A stretch of 64,000 nt of DNA from Pantoea sp. Ep11b (GTDB lineage: Bacteria; Pseudomonadota; Gammaproteobacteria; Enterobacterales; Enterobacteriaceae), in contig NZ_CP160631.1 in assembly GCF_040783975.1 (NCBI RefSeq), positions 682,001 to 746,000 of the forward strand, in the 5' to 3' direction. The position numbers and the translations under genes were made by a program. Positions 1 through 9,487 of this stretch are shown one piece after another (position 1 is the stretch's first letter; the number at the start of each line of letters is the position of its first letter). Below the pieces are notes generated by a model. It made no database searches and was not told the DNA's origin. It worked only from the letters and a program-made list of their open reading frames with translations.

Positions 1-187
1 CGAAGCCGTGACCGGCGCGTTGCTGCTGACGCTGCACCCGGAGATATTCGACGCCAGCTGGTGGCGCACGCAGCAGCAGCGCATTGCCCGGGGCCATGTG
101 GAAGAGGTGATCGCCTGGCGGCAGACGCAGTGTTTCAGCGTCTGCTACGCCGCTGAAGCGGTTAACGACCGCTGTACGCCAGCGTGA
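1..187 (+). CDS. aceK: AceK C-terminal fragment (isocitrate dehydrogenase kinase/phosphatase)
   Basis: The reading frame enters from the left edge in frame 2 and stops at 185-187. The last ~61 residues contain HPEIFDASWW and GHVEEVIAW, which fit the C-terminal tail of AceK. AceK switches isocitrate dehydrogenase between its active and phosphorylated states and so directs carbon into the glyoxylate bypass. It is the last gene of aceBAK, and convergence with iclR immediately downstream is the usual enterobacterial order. The 3' ends of aceK and iclR overlap by 26 bp. The catalytic domain lies outside the window, so the call rests on the tail plus gene order. Confidence 0.85.
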   Translation, partial: EAVTGALLLTLHPEIFDASWWRTQQQRIARGHVEEVIAWRQTQCFSVCYAAEAVNDRCTPA

Positions 188-989
188 CCTGACGCGCTTC
201 CCGGATGACCAGCGCCCCCAGTTCCGTAATCCGATCGTCTGTCATGCGGGCAATGGGGCCGGAGATAGAGAGCGCAGCAAACGCCTCGCCATGCTCATCA
301 TAGATAGGTGCGGCCACGCAGCGCAGCCCCAGCGCATGCTCCTCATCATCCAGCGAAAAGCCCGCTTTGCGCACCTGCGCCAGATTCTCTTTCAGGCTCT
401 GCGGTGACATCAGGGTTTTTGGCGTGTAGTAATGCAGACCCTTCTGATGCAGCAGGGCGGTGACCTGATCGTCTCCCAGATGCGCCAGAAACGCTTTGCC
501 CGCGCCTGACGCATGCATCGGCAGCTTGCCGCCAATCGGTGCTGACATCCGCATCAGCTGAGTACACTGCACCTGATCGATGATCACCGCCTGGTGATCG
601 CTGAGATCCAGCACCGCCAGATTCACCGTTTCGCCGGACTGCTCCATCAGGCTGCGCAGTACCGGATGAACCAGCGCCAGCAGATTGCGACTCTGCAGAA
701 AACTGCTGCCGACCACAAAGGCGTGCGCGCCCATCGTCCAGAGACCCAGATCGCCGACCTGGCGGACAAAGCCCTGCTGCTGCATGGTGCTGAGCAGGCG
801 ATGTGTGGTGGAGTTCGGCAGGCCCGCCTGCTGCGCCAGTTCGGTCAGGGCGACGCTGCCATGTGAATCGGCAATCAGCTCCAGCAGCGTCAGGCCACGG
901 GTCAGCGACTGCACCTGTCCACCCGCAGACGCGGCGGCAGGGGAGCTTCGGGGTTTCTTGCCACGCTTTACAGGAACCGGCGTTGCCAT
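162..989 (-). CDS. iclR: Acetate operon repressor IclR
   Basis: 275 residues, full length for IclR. Residues ~25-90 form the winged helix (VALTELAQQAGLPNSTTHRL) and ~105-270 the ligand-binding domain, including the MSAPIGGKLPMHASGAGKAF segment. IclR represses aceBAK when glyoxylate is absent or pyruvate is abundant, and represses itself. The start is preceded by AAGGAG at good spacing. An IclR-type operator lies just upstream at 1011-1025, consistent with autoregulation. The end overlaps the end of aceK by 26 bp on the opposite strand. Confidence 0.96.
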   Translation of the reverse strand: MATPVPVKRGKKPRSSPAAASAGGQVQSLTRGLTLLELIADSHGSVALTELAQQAGLPNSTTHRLLSTMQQQGFVRQVGDLGLWTMGAHAFVVGSSFLQSRNLLALVHPVLRSLMEQSGETVNLAVLDLSDHQAVIIDQVQCTQLMRMSAPIGGKLPMHASGAGKAFLAHLGDDQVTALLHQKGLHYYTPKTLMSPQSLKENLAQVRKAGFSLDDEEHALGLRCVAAPIYDEHGEAFAALSISGPIARMTDDRITELGALVIREARQVTLAYSGR

Positions 990-1010
990 CGTGTTTCTCC
1001 TTTTGCATTG

Positions 1011-1025
1011 TGGAAATCATTTTCG
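1011..1025 (-). promoter_or_regulatory. IclR operator (autoregulatory)
   Basis: TGGAAATCATTTTCG matches the IclR consensus TGGAAATNATTTCCA at all but two positions. It lies 22 bp before the iclR start codon. Known IclR autoregulation makes this a likely self-repression site. Confidence 0.75.
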
Positions 1026-1134
1026 TTTTAATCCGCCGGTTTGCAAACGCTGGTTTTCTGGTCAGACCTGTCACGTCGTGCTGAAAATGTCTTAACTGTG
1101 GTCACTTTGTCGCCTGACCAGCTTGTGCCAGAAT

Positions 1135-1150
1135 GAAAACCGGGGTTTTC
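1135..1150. promoter_or_regulatory. Palindrome in the metH leader
   Basis: GAAAACCGGGGTTTTC is a perfect 16-bp inverted repeat ending 29 bp before the metH GTG. A weaker MetR-like half-site arrangement (TGAAAATGTCTTA, 1082-1094; consensus TGAAnnTnnTTCA, two mismatches) lies further upstream. Either could take part in MetR control of metH, but neither is a clean match. Function is inferred only. Confidence 0.3.
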
Positions 1151-1179
1151 GCTGGCAGACTGACGTGAATGGGGCCACA

Positions 1180-4100
1180 GTGAGCAGAAAAATCGACGCG
1201 TTACATCAGCAGCTCGCCCAACGCATTATGGTGCTGGATGGCGGCATGGGCACCATGATCCAGCGCTGCGGGCTGGAAGAGCAAGCGTTTCGCGGCAGCC
1301 GGTTCGCTGACTGGCCCTGCGATCTGAAAGGCAATAACGATCTGCTGGTGCTGAGCCAGCCGCAGGTGATCCGCGAGATCCACGACGCCTATCTGGCAGC
1401 GGGCGCGGATATCCTTGAAACCAACACCTTTAACGCCACCTCGATCGCGATGGCGGATTACCGGATGGAGAGCCTGGCGGCGGAGATCAATCTTGAAGCC
1501 GCCCGGCTGGCGCGCGCCTGCGCCGACGCCTGGACGGCAAAAACACCGGATCGGCCGCGCTATGTGGCGGGGGTGCTGGGGCCGACCAACCGCACCTGCT
1601 CGATCTCGCCTGATGTTAACGATCCCGCTTTCCGCAATATTACCTTCACCCAGCTGGTGGCGGCGTATCGCGAAGCGACCCGTGCGCTGGTGGCGGGCGG
1701 GGCCGATCTCATCATGATCGAAACCGTGTTCGATACGCTGAATGCCAAGGCGGCGGTCTATGCGGTGCAGACGGAGATGGAGGCGCTGGGCGTTGCGCTG
1801 CCGCTGATGATCTCCGGCACCATTACCGACGCCTCCGGCCGCACGCTCTCCGGCCAGACCACCGAAGCCTTTTACAACGCCCTGCGTCACGCGGAACCGC
1901 TCTCCTTTGGACTGAACTGTGCGCTGGGACCGGATGAGCTGCGTCAGTATGTGGCGGAGCTGTCGCGGATTGCGGAAGGCTACGTGTCCGCGCACCCCAA
2001 CGCCGGACTGCCTGATGCGTTCGGGGAGTACAATCTGGATGCGGCGCGGATGGCAGAGCAGATTGGTGAGTGGGCGAAGGCGGGGTTCCTGAATATCGTT
2101 GGCGGCTGCTGCGGCACCACGCCGGAGCATATCGCGGCCATGGCCGCCGCAGTGGAAGGGGTCGCACCGCGCCCGCTGCCGACTCTCCCGGTCGCCTGTC
2201 GCCTTTCCGGCCTGGAGCCGCTGAACATCACCGCAGAGTCGCTGTTTGTGAACGTCGGTGAGCGCACCAACGTCACCGGCTCAGCGAAATTCAAACGGTT
2301 GATCAAAGAGGAGAAATATAGCGAGGCGCTGGAGGTGGCGCTGCAGCAGGTGCAGAACGGCGCGCAGATCATCGACATCAATATGGATGAAGGGATGCTC
2401 GATGCTGAAGCCGCGATGGTGCGCTTTCTGAATCTGATCGCGGGCGAACCCGATATCGCCCGTGTGCCAATCATGATCGACTCCTCGAAATGGGCGGTGA
2501 TTGAAAAGGGGCTGCAGTGCATTCAGGGCAAAGGGATCGTGAACTCGGTGTCGATGAAAGAGGGCGAAGCGGCATTCATTCAACAGGCGCGTCAGGTGCG
2601 GCGTTACGGCGCGGCGATGGTGGTGATGGCGTTTGATGAAGTGGGCCAGGCGGATACCCGCGCCCGTAAAATTGAGATCTGCCGCCGGGCCTACCGGATC
2701 CTGACGGAGCAGGTCGGTTTCCCGCCGGAAGACATTATCTTCGACCCCAACATCTTTGCAGTCGCCACCGGTATCGACGAGCACAATAACTACGCCGCGG
2801 ATTTCATCGGCGCCTGTGAAGATATCCGGCGGGAGCTGCCCCACGCGATGATCTCCGGCGGCGTCTCCAACGTATCATTTTCCTTCCGAGGCAACGATCC
2901 GGTGCGTGAAGCGATACACGCGGTCTTCCTCTATCACGCTATCCGCAACGGCATGGATATGGGCATCGTCAACGCAGGTCAGCTGGCCATCTATGACGAT
3001 CTGCCCGCGGAACTGCGCGATGCCGTGGAGGATGTGATTCTGAACCGGCGCGATGATGGCACCGAGCGACTGCTGGCGCTGGCGGAGAAATACCGCGGCG
3101 GTAAAGGCGATGCGTCCCAGGAGCAGCAGCTGGCGGAGTGGCGCAGCTGGGCGGTGGCGAAGCGGCTGGAGTATGCGCTGGTTAAAGGCATTACAACGTT
3201 TATTGAACAGGATACCGAGGAGGCGCGCCAGCAGATGCTGCGTCCGATTGAGGTGATCGAAGGCCCCCTGATGGCCGGCATGAACGTAGTGGGTGATCTG
3301 TTCGGTGAAGGCAAAATGTTTCTGCCGCAGGTGGTGAAGTCGGCGCGCGTAATGAAGCAGGCGGTGGCCTGGCTGGAACCCTTCATCGAAGCCAGCAAAG
3401 AGGCGGGGCGCAGCAACGGTAAAATCGTGCTGGCTACGGTGAAAGGCGATGTGCATGACATCGGCAAGAATATTGTCGGCGTGGTGCTGCAGTGCAATAA
3501 CTACGAGATTGTGGATCTCGGCGTGATGGTGCCGGGCGAGAAAATCCTTAAAACCGCGCGGGAAGTGAATGCCGATATTATCGGCTTATCGGGCCTGATC
3601 ACGCCATCGCTGGATGAGATGGTCAATATCGCGAAAGAGATGGAGCGACAGGGCTTTACGCTGCCGCTGCTGATTGGCGGCGCGACCACCTCGAAGGCGC
3701 ACACCGCCGTCAAAATTGAGCAGCACTACAGCGGCCCGACCGTCTATGTGCAGAACGCCTCACGCACCGTGGGCGTGGTGTCGTCGCTGCTCTCTCCGAC
3801 CTTAAGAGAGGATTTCATCGCACGTACCCGCAAGGAGTACGAAACCGTGCGCATCCAGCACGCGCGCAAAAAGCCCCGCACGCCGCCAGTCCCGCTGCAG
3901 GCAGCGCGCGACAACGCCACCCTCATCGACTGGCAGAGCTATACGCCGCCGGTGCCGCATCGGCCAGGCGTCAGTCAGGTGGAGGTGAGCATTGAGACGC
4001 TGCGCAACTACATCGACTGGACGCCCTTCTTTATGACCTGGTCGCTGGCGGGCAAATATCCCCGCATCCTGGAAGATGAGGTGGTAGGCGAAGAGGCGCA

Positions 4101-4863
4101 GCGTCTGTTTGCCGATGCCCGTGCGATGCTCGACAGACTGAGCGAGCACTCCCTGCTCGCGCCGCGTGGCGTGGTCGGTATTTTTCCGGCGAACCGGGTC
4201 GGCGATGATATCCATATTTACCGGGATGAGCGGCGCGAGGAGATTTTGTGTGTAAGTCATCACTTACGTCAGCAGACTGAGAAAACGGACTTCGCGAACT
4301 ACTGCCTGGCCGATTTTGTGGCCCCGAAATCCTCAGGAAAGGCGGATTACCTGGGGGCGTTCGCGGTAACGGGCGGACTGGAGGAGGATGCGCTGGCGGA
4401 GGCTTATGATCGCCAGCATGATGATTACAACAAGATCATGGTGAAGGCGCTGGCGGACCGTCTGGCCGAAGCCTTTGCCGAATATCTGCATGAGCGGGTG
4501 CGAAAAGTGATCTGGGGCTTTGCGCCTAACGAAAATCTCAGCAACGAAGAGCTGATCCGGGAAAATTATCAGGGAATACGTCCGGCACCCGGCTATCCGG
4601 CCTGCCCGGAGCACACCGAAAAAGCTGCCATCTGGCGTCTGCTGGCGGTGGAGGAGCAGACTGGCATGAAACTCACTGAATCCTTTGCGATGTGGCCCGG
4701 TGCGTCCGTGTCGGGCTGGTATTTCAGTCATCCCGAGAGTCGCTATTTCGCCGTCGCGCAGATCCAGCGTGACCAGGTGGAGGATTATGCCGCTCGCAAA
4801 GGGATGCCGGTGAGTGAGGTGGAGCGCTGGCTGGCACCCAATCTCGGCTACGATGCGGAGTGA
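1180..4863 (+). CDS. metH: Cobalamin-dependent methionine synthase MetH
   Basis: Transfers methyl from methyltetrahydrofolate to homocysteine through methylcobalamin, the last step of methionine synthesis. I chose the GTG at 1180 because it gives 1227 residues, the E. coli length, and a matching N-terminus; a TTG 57 bases upstream is open but adds 19 unconserved residues. With this start the zinc ligands fall at Cys247, Cys310 and Cys311 ([10 protein letters not shown] and GGCCGTTP) and the cobalamin-ligating histidine at His759 in DVHDIGKN. The domain order is homocysteine (1-325), folate (~355-620), B12 (~650-895) and AdoMet activation (~900-1227, ending in the [12 protein letters not shown] region). 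All modules look intact. The next gene is convergent. Confidence 0.98.
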   Translation: MSRKIDALHQQLAQRIMVLDGGMGTMIQRCGLEEQAFRGSRFADWPCDLKGNNDLLVLSQPQVIREIHDAYLAAGADILETNTFNATSIAMADYRMESLAAEINLEAARLARACADAWTAKTPDRPRYVAGVLGPTNRTCSISPDVNDPAFRNITFTQLVAAYREATRALVAGGADLIMIETVFDTLNAKAAVYAVQTEMEALGVALPLMISGTITDASGRTLSGQTTEAFYNALRHAEPLSFGLNCALGPDELRQYVAELSRIAEGYVSAHPNAGLPDAFGEYNLDAARMAEQIGEWAKAGFLNIVGGCCGTTPEHIAAMAAAVEGVAPRPLPTLPVACRLSGLEPLNITAESLFVNVGERTNVTGSAKFKRLIKEEKYSEALEVALQQVQNGAQIIDINMDEGMLDAEAAMVRFLNLIAGEPDIARVPIMIDSSKWAVIEKGLQCIQGKGIVNSVSMKEGEAAFIQQARQVRRYGAAMVVMAFDEVGQADTRARKIEICRRAYRILTEQVGFPPEDIIFDPNIFAVATGIDEHNNYAADFIGACEDIRRELPHAMISGGVSNVSFSFRGNDPVREAIHAVFLYHAIRNGMDMGIVNAGQLAIYDDLPAELRDAVEDVILNRRDDGTERLLALAEKYRGGKGDASQEQQLAEWRSWAVAKRLEYALVKGITTFIEQDTEEARQQMLRPIEVIEGPLMAGMNVVGDLFGEGKMFLPQVVKSARVMKQAVAWLEPFIEASKEAGRSNGKIVLATVKGDVHDIGKNIVGVVLQCNNYEIVDLGVMVPGEKILKTAREVNADIIGLSGLITPSLDEMVNIAKEMERQGFTLPLLIGGATTSKAHTAVKIEQHYSGPTVYVQNASRTVGVVSSLLSPTLREDFIARTRKEYETVRIQHARKKPRTPPVPLQAARDNATLIDWQSYTPPVPHRPGVSQVEVSIETLRNYIDWTPFFMTWSLAGKYPRILEDEVVGEEAQRLFADARAMLDRLSEHSLLAPRGVVGIFPANRVGDDIHIYRDERREEILCVSHHLRQQTEKTDFANYCLADFVAPKSSGKADYLGAFAVTGGLEEDALAEAYDRQHDDYNKIMVKALADRLAEAFAEYLHERVRKVIWGFAPNENLSNEELIRENYQGIRPAPGYPACPEHTEKAAIWRLLAVEEQTGMKLTESFAMWPGASVSGWYFSHPESRYFAVAQIQRDQVEDYAARKGMPVSEVERWLAPNLGYDAE

Positions 4864-4865
4864 AT

Positions 4866-4895
4866 AAAAAAGCGGCCAGCGGGCCGCTTTTCTCT
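4866..4895 (+). terminator. metH terminator
   Basis: AAGCGGCC-AGC-GGGCCGCTT stem followed by TTTCTC directly after the metH stop. An A-tract on the left side could let it work in both directions. Confidence 0.85.
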
Positions 4896-4973
4896 TCTGG
4901 CGGGGTTCCCTGCGCATTGCGCTCAGGTGTGGCGGCCAGATCCACCCTGAGCCTTGTTCCACTCAGAAGCAGG

Positions 4974-4996
4974 AAGCGGCCCGAAGGCCGCTCTCT
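4974..4996 (-). terminator. Hairpin at the end of yjbEFGH
   Basis: AGCGGCC-CGAA-GGCCGCT is a perfect 7-bp stem with a four-base loop, just past the yjbH stop. The tail on the minus strand is not a clean T-run, so termination is probable rather than certain. Confidence 0.5.
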
Positions 4997-4998
4997 GC

Positions 4999-7089
4999 TT
5001 AGTTGAAGCGCGCGTCGCGATCGGAGGTCAGGTCATAGAGCTGGTACTTACGACCCAGCATCTGACCGCCATCACGCGTCAGCGGCACCCAGTTCACCTG
5101 CGCACGGCCACGGGTCGGCGTCACGGTGAAGAGGTCCATCGGGATGGAGATGTAGAAGCCTTTGGTGAAGTCGCCTTCACCATACTCTTCAGACGAGACG
5201 TTGGTTTTGGTGGCATACACGCCGACCATCACGCCGCTGTCGAAGCGCTTCGACACATCGACCGTCACGCCTTTATCTTTCGCCAGATACTGACCGACGC
5301 TGGTCTTCACCAGCACATCCTGCATGAACCACGGACGCCAGTAAGCGGTCAGGTTGCCGGTGGCCGCTTTGTAGCGGTTAAACTGCATCATATTGTCCCA
5401 GTCACGCTGACGGACGTAGTTGGCATCAACGCCCACCGCCCAGTTAGCATCGACCGGACGATAGAGCAGCTCGCCGCCCACGCCACCATACATCGTCTCC
5501 AGATATCCGCCGTAAAGCTGACCATAGAAGCCGTTACCGAGGTGGCCCATATAGTTTGCCTGCAGATCGTTGACGTAGACGTTGTTCTCAACGTAGTCGC
5601 GGATGTGGGTACGCACGCGAGGCAGCGTGGAGTCCGCCGGCGCGCCGTTGTAGTTGAACTTATCGTAGTTGTTGGCGAGGTTGCCAAACAGGCTACCGCC
5701 CACCAGCAGGTGATCCGTCAGCCAGTAATCGACGTTGCCCATGACGCCGACCTGATACATGTAGAAGCTTTCCGGTCCGCCTACCGACTGATTCAGCACC
5801 GGCGACAGGCTGTAGTTCAGGCGATCTTTGCGGATGAACATGCCCTGTTCTGTGTTACCCGGATCGACCGGCTCTTTGCGAACCTGCTGCAGCGGCTGCT
5901 CATGACCCAGCGGATAGCCTTCCAGCTCTTTACGCAGGCTGGCGACATTCGTCTCCGTGGTCACCTGCGGCATGTTAAAGCGCGACTCGGTGACATTGAT
6001 GGTGTCGATGCCGTCAGGCAGGTGGTTCATGATGATGCGGTTAGCGCGATCGACGCCTTCGCGGGTGTCACGATACTTTGTCTGCTCGCCTGACACATAG
6101 AGCGTGTGGCCCTGCGTCTGAATACGCGGGCCATCCAGCCCGGCATTCTCTTTCAGCGCGACCAGCTGATCGCCCACTACGGTTGTCTCCAGCAGGGCCG
6201 GTTGCGGCTGCGGCTGATAAGCAGGCTTCGCCCTGTCGATATGCGACTGGCGCAGGTCGTTAAAGTTGGTGCGGAAGGTCACGCCGAACATAAAGGTGTT
6301 GCCGCGTTCGTAGCTGGCGTTGATGTCCGCCCAGTCAGTTACGCGGTAGATCGCGCCGACGTTGAGCTTACTCCGCTGATCCAGTCGTCCCGCGAAGTCA
6401 TTCTGGTAGTCGTTGCCTTCATACTCCATTTTAAGGCGCAGCGGCTGCCACGGCGTCTGATACTCCACGCCGCCAAAAAAGGCCGTCGGACCGTGGAACA
6501 TCTGCGAACCGTTGATGGAACCGGCTTCGCCCACCCGTGGCCGCTGGCAGTAGCTGTCGCTGTAGGAACAGAAGGGGTTCTTCACGGTGCCGCTGTTGCC
6601 GAGATAGCCCCAGCCCAGCCCCAGAGTAAAGTCGAACGGCCCCCAGGCTTTGGTCGCGACCAGATATTCGCTGTCGAACAGGCCGGTGCCGCCGAGATCG
6701 CGGGTACCCACCGCCACTTCCGGCAGCCAGAACCCCTCCTGCCACAGGCGGAGTTTCAGGTCGAACGCTTTGTCTTTATAGCTCTGGGTGCCGCTGAACT
6801 CTGACACCGCACTGTACTGACGGGTCCGCACGTCGGTATACCGCACGGTCGTCTCCAGCCACGGAAAGAGCTGCAGCGAGGCGGAGTAGTAGCGGTACTG
6901 GTCGTTGTCGCGCGCATTGAGGCTGAACTCGCCCTCTCTGGCCATGCGTGCCGTCGGCACCTGCATCAGGCCCACACCGCCAAAATCGGATTGTGACGGG
7001 CCCACCGGTGCGGGCCAGGTGTCCGCCTGCGCCTGACAGGCCGCCGCCACAGAAACAGCCAGCAGGCTGAAGAGATAACGTTTTTTCAT
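4999..7089 (-). CDS. yjbH: YjbH, outer-membrane exopolysaccharide protein
   Basis: 696 residues with a signal peptide ending near AQA (residue ~22), so exported. It belongs to the YjbH/GfcD family of large outer-membrane beta-barrel proteins. Repeated alternating hydrophobic strands and aromatic residues are spread through the protein, as expected for a barrel. E. coli yjbEFGH is needed for production of an extracellular polysaccharide under Rcs control; the exact task of YjbH, probably passage of polymer or assembly in the outer membrane, is not settled. Its ATG overlaps the yjbG stop by one base (TGATG), so translation is likely coupled. Last gene of the operon. Confidence 0.93.
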   Translation of the reverse strand: MKKRYLFSLLAVSVAAACQAQADTWPAPVGPSQSDFGGVGLMQVPTARMAREGEFSLNARDNDQYRYYSASLQLFPWLETTVRYTDVRTRQYSAVSEFSGTQSYKDKAFDLKLRLWQEGFWLPEVAVGTRDLGGTGLFDSEYLVATKAWGPFDFTLGLGWGYLGNSGTVKNPFCSYSDSYCQRPRVGEAGSINGSQMFHGPTAFFGGVEYQTPWQPLRLKMEYEGNDYQNDFAGRLDQRSKLNVGAIYRVTDWADINASYERGNTFMFGVTFRTNFNDLRQSHIDRAKPAYQPQPQPALLETTVVGDQLVALKENAGLDGPRIQTQGHTLYVSGEQTKYRDTREGVDRANRIIMNHLPDGIDTINVTESRFNMPQVTTETNVASLRKELEGYPLGHEQPLQQVRKEPVDPGNTEQGMFIRKDRLNYSLSPVLNQSVGGPESFYMYQVGVMGNVDYWLTDHLLVGGSLFGNLANNYDKFNYNGAPADSTLPRVRTHIRDYVENNVYVNDLQANYMGHLGNGFYGQLYGGYLETMYGGVGGELLYRPVDANWAVGVDANYVRQRDWDNMMQFNRYKAATGNLTAYWRPWFMQDVLVKTSVGQYLAKDKGVTVDVSKRFDSGVMVGVYATKTNVSSEEYGEGDFTKGFYISIPMDLFTVTPTRGRAQVNWVPLTRDGGQMLGRKYQLYDLTSDRDARFN

Positions 7090-7832
7090 CAGTCTGGTAT
7101 CCGGTGAGTCAGTACGGAGAGGATGCGGTCATTGAGATCGTTGTTGCTGCCTGGCAGGCTCCATGAGGAGAAGCCGAGCCAGATCACGCTGCCGGGTTCC
7201 ACTTCCGCGTGACGATGATTCCAGTACGCGACGGGCACCTGCTGTGTGGCTCCCGATGGCGCAATCACCGTAACAAAATTGCGTTCTGCCCCGGAGAGTG
7301 CCTCATGCCCCTCCAGATAGTCGCGTACCGACTTGCCTGGCTGCCAGCTTACTTTGCCTGCGCCGCGCAGTGCGCCGAGCAGCAGCACGGCGTCGGACGG
7401 AGCCTGCAGCCAGAGGTCGTAGCTGCCCTCGAGCCGCCGGTTGTCTGCCGGATGCAGACGGATCCAGTCCGGGTCGAGCGAGGTGAACTGACGCCCTGTC
7501 ACCCTGATGGCGCTGAGCTGGCGGATCACCTCATCGATGGCCGCGGCCCGCTCACCACTGCTGTCACTGCGCCAGGCACGTAACGCGCCCAGTGTCTGCT
7601 GATAGTGCTGCCGGGCGACGGCGGTGGCACCGCGCTCGGCAATAAAGGTGCTGCGCCAGTCCGTATTCACCTGCAGCGGAGGCAGTGTCACCAGCTGGGC
7701 GAGATCGGCGATCTGGCTCAGTTCAGCCTGTCCACCTTTGTGCGGCGCATGGACAGTAACCTGCGCAGCGGCCTGCGCGCCTGCGGTGCTGAACAGGCTC
7801 AGCCCGGCCAGCAAAAAAGTAATTTTTTTCAT
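7089..7832 (-). CDS. yjbG: YjbG, periplasmic GfcC-like exopolysaccharide protein
   Basis: 247 residues with a clear signal peptide ([21 protein letters not shown]). The family (GfcC/YjbG, DUF1017) is periplasmic and accompanies a GfcB-like lipoprotein and a GfcD-like barrel. Residues ~120-247 hold the conserved region ending LSVLTHR. The start overlaps the yjbF stop in an ATGA. Together with YjbF and YjbH it probably forms an envelope complex for polysaccharide export; this is inferred from the parallel gfc operon. Confidence 0.9.
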   Translation of the reverse strand: MKKITFLLAGLSLFSTAGAQAAAQVTVHAPHKGGQAELSQIADLAQLVTLPPLQVNTDWRSTFIAERGATAVARQHYQQTLGALRAWRSDSSGERAAAIDEVIRQLSAIRVTGRQFTSLDPDWIRLHPADNRRLEGSYDLWLQAPSDAVLLLGALRGAGKVSWQPGKSVRDYLEGHEALSGAERNFVTVIAPSGATQQVPVAYWNHRHAEVEPGSVIWLGFSSWSLPGSNNDLNDRILSVLTHRIPD

Positions 7833-8476
7833 GATTTCGCCGGCTTCAGAATGGTGGTTTCAACAGGAAAGGCATCGGCCGCCAGCATCTGCTGGGCCTG
7901 CACCACATCGCCGCTGCTGTTATCGATCCAGAAGGTGTTTTCCCACTCACGGTGCAGGCTGTCGATGCTCACCTGCTCATGCCAGACGCGGCAGGGAATG
8001 CGGTTGCCCGCGACCGTCAGCACCGCGTCGGTGCCGCGCTGGAAGGTTGAACGCACGGTTGCGCCGCGCACCTTGCCCTGTTCAGTCCACTGCACGATGC
8101 GGGTCCAGCCTGCGCCGTTGCTGAGGTGCAGGGCGTTGGCGAGCGGATCCTGTTGCAGATTGCTGACGCTCAGCAGGTTATCGGTCAGGCCAAGGGTCTT
8201 CACCAGACGGCCGTGCTGTGTCACCAGCATCGCCTGATCCTGCGTCACCCATTTCTGCTGACCCTGCTCGTTGTAACCCAGCACCACAAAAATGCGCGGG
8301 CCGTTGTTCAGACGAGCGTAGAGACTGGCATAGGGGAGATTACTGACCTGTTGATCGGTGACGGTGACGTCGTCCGGACCGTTAACCGCCAGCAGCAACG
8401 TCTGTTCAAGACCTTTTTGCGTTTGTGTACAGGCCTGCAGCAGCAGGCAAGCGAGCAGCAGAGGAAGTTGGCGCAC
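7829..8476 (-). CDS. yjbF: YjbF, GfcB-like outer-membrane lipoprotein
   Basis: The lipobox LLLQ-A-C near residue 15 marks lipid attachment. I chose the GTG at 8476 (215 residues) because AGGGA sits at proper spacing before it and the product then starts like E. coli YjbF. An upstream in-frame ATG at 8497 has no ribosome site. Conserved blocks NLPYASLYARLN and QQKWVTQDQAMLVTQHGRLVKT identify the family. It is separated from yjbE by a terminator-like hairpin, so expression is probably lower than that of yjbE. Confidence 0.9.
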   Translation of the reverse strand: MRQLPLLLACLLLQACTQTQKGLEQTLLLAVNGPDDVTVTDQQVSNLPYASLYARLNNGPRIFVVLGYNEQGQQKWVTQDQAMLVTQHGRLVKTLGLTDNLLSVSNLQQDPLANALHLSNGAGWTRIVQWTEQGKVRGATVRSTFQRGTDAVLTVAGNRIPCRVWHEQVSIDSLHREWENTFWIDNSSGDVVQAQQMLAADAFPVETTILKPAKS

Positions 8477-8505
8477 TGTGTGTCCCTGATAAGTCATGCC
8501 AAAGT

Positions 8506-8537
8506 AAAAATAACCACACAAACGTGTGGTTATGTTT
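8506..8537 (-). terminator. Intercistronic hairpin between yjbE and yjbF
   Basis: On the minus strand ATAACCACAC-GTTT-GTGTGGTTAT is a perfect 10-bp stem followed by TTTTTAC. It fits an intrinsic terminator or attenuator placed inside the operon, about 30 bp before the yjbF start. Confidence 0.75.
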
Positions 8538-8663
8538 AAAAGTGCTCTGCCCGTCAGCGCTGACAGCAACACGAAAAACTACGCTGCGCCGCTGAATCAC
8601 CGTTGAGTGTTCAGCCTTGCCCGTGGGTCATCGGACTGCCATCAGACATCTGTCGGGCAGCCA

Positions 8664-8921
8664 TCAACGAGTGGTGCTCGTCGTGGTTGTGGTTGTTGTA
8701 CCGGTATTCGCACCGTCACCACCGCCAGAAGCGGCGATGCCGAGCCCGACCAGCGCGCCCAGTGCACCGATACCCACAGCGGTGGACGTGCCGGACGAGA
8801 TGGCTCCCGCCTGCGCGCCTGCAGCAGTACCTGCTTCACCCGCTTCCTGTGGCGCAGCATAAGCGCCGGAAGAGACAGCAACGAGGATCAGGGCTGCACC
8901 GGCAACCATAGTTTTTTTCAT
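8664..8921 (-). CDS. yjbE: YjbE, small secreted exopolysaccharide-operon protein
   Basis: 85 residues: signal peptide MKKTMVAGAALILVAVSSGAYA, a Gly/Ala-rich middle and a Thr/Ser-rich tail (GANTGTTTTTTTSTTR) like E. coli YjbE. First gene of the operon; the ATG is preceded by AGGAAA. The mature peptide is only ~62 residues and its role in exopolysaccharide production is unknown. An RcsAB-like promoter ~300 bp upstream probably drives it. Confidence 0.9.
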   Translation of the reverse strand: MKKTMVAGAALILVAVSSGAYAAPQEAGEAGTAAGAQAGAISSGTSTAVGIGALGALVGLGIAASGGGDGANTGTTTTTTTSTTR

Positions 8922-9442
8922 AACAACGTTTCCTGCATTGAGTGAATGAAGGATCTCTGACCGGCAACCCGGATGATGCAGATAACCTGCGATCCGCGTG
9001 ACGGACAGGCCCATTGCGGGCGCGTTCATTATAGGGCAACAAAATATCAGAGTTCAGTGCCATAAAAACCAGGGCAAATAGCGGGGCGCGAACGTGATTT
9101 AATGAGCAATATTGGCGATAACTGCTCTTTATATGGGAGGGTTTCGGGCGGATACCAGATATTTCGCTGTCTGCGAATCTGTTGCAAAGCGTAATGTTCT
9201 TTTTTATTTATATCTGGTACGGAATAAGAATAATCAGAATTTACTCAAAACGGCCTGAATTAAATAAGCTTATTAATCAAAGGATAACAGGCCGGTCCGC
9301 CACTTTTCAGGGCCATTTTAAACTGGGTATACGCCAGTTTCATCTGATCAGGTTCAGAATTATCTCAGGCTGTTTTAAGACTTTTCCCGCCTCGGACAGC
9401 GGCCGGAAAAGAATAAATGGCGTGTTCAGCGATAAAAACGGA
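8922..9442. other. yjbE upstream region without a convincing gene
   Basis: This 520-bp gap holds the yjbE leader and its putative Rcs promoter. An open frame at 9182-9481 (+) starts with TTG, lacks a ribosome site and is rich in Ile/Arg/Lys, so I do not call it. The stretch is more AT-rich than its neighbours. Confidence 0.6.
9207..9238 (-). promoter_or_regulatory. RcsAB box and promoter for yjbEFGH
   Basis: TAAGAATAATCAGA (9225-9238) matches 11 of 14 positions of the RcsAB box TAAGAATATTCCTA. On the minus strand a -10 candidate TATAAA lies at 9212-9207, which places the -35 region inside the box. E. coli yjbE is known to be Rcs-activated. The leader to the yjbE ATG would be ~280 nt. Confidence 0.6.
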
Positions 9443-9470
9443 CAAAAAAAGGGCAGCGCGATGGCTGCCC
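9443..9470 (-). terminator. pgi terminator
   Basis: On the minus strand GGGCAGC-CATCGC-GCTGCCC is followed by seven T residues, 18 bp past the pgi stop. Confidence 0.9.
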
Positions 9471-9487
9471 TGTTCATTTAACGCCGA

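Noticed and set aside
9182..9481. 99-codon open frame upstream of yjbE
   Set aside because: TTG start, no ribosome site, biased composition, and it runs through the pgi terminator and the putative Rcs promoter.
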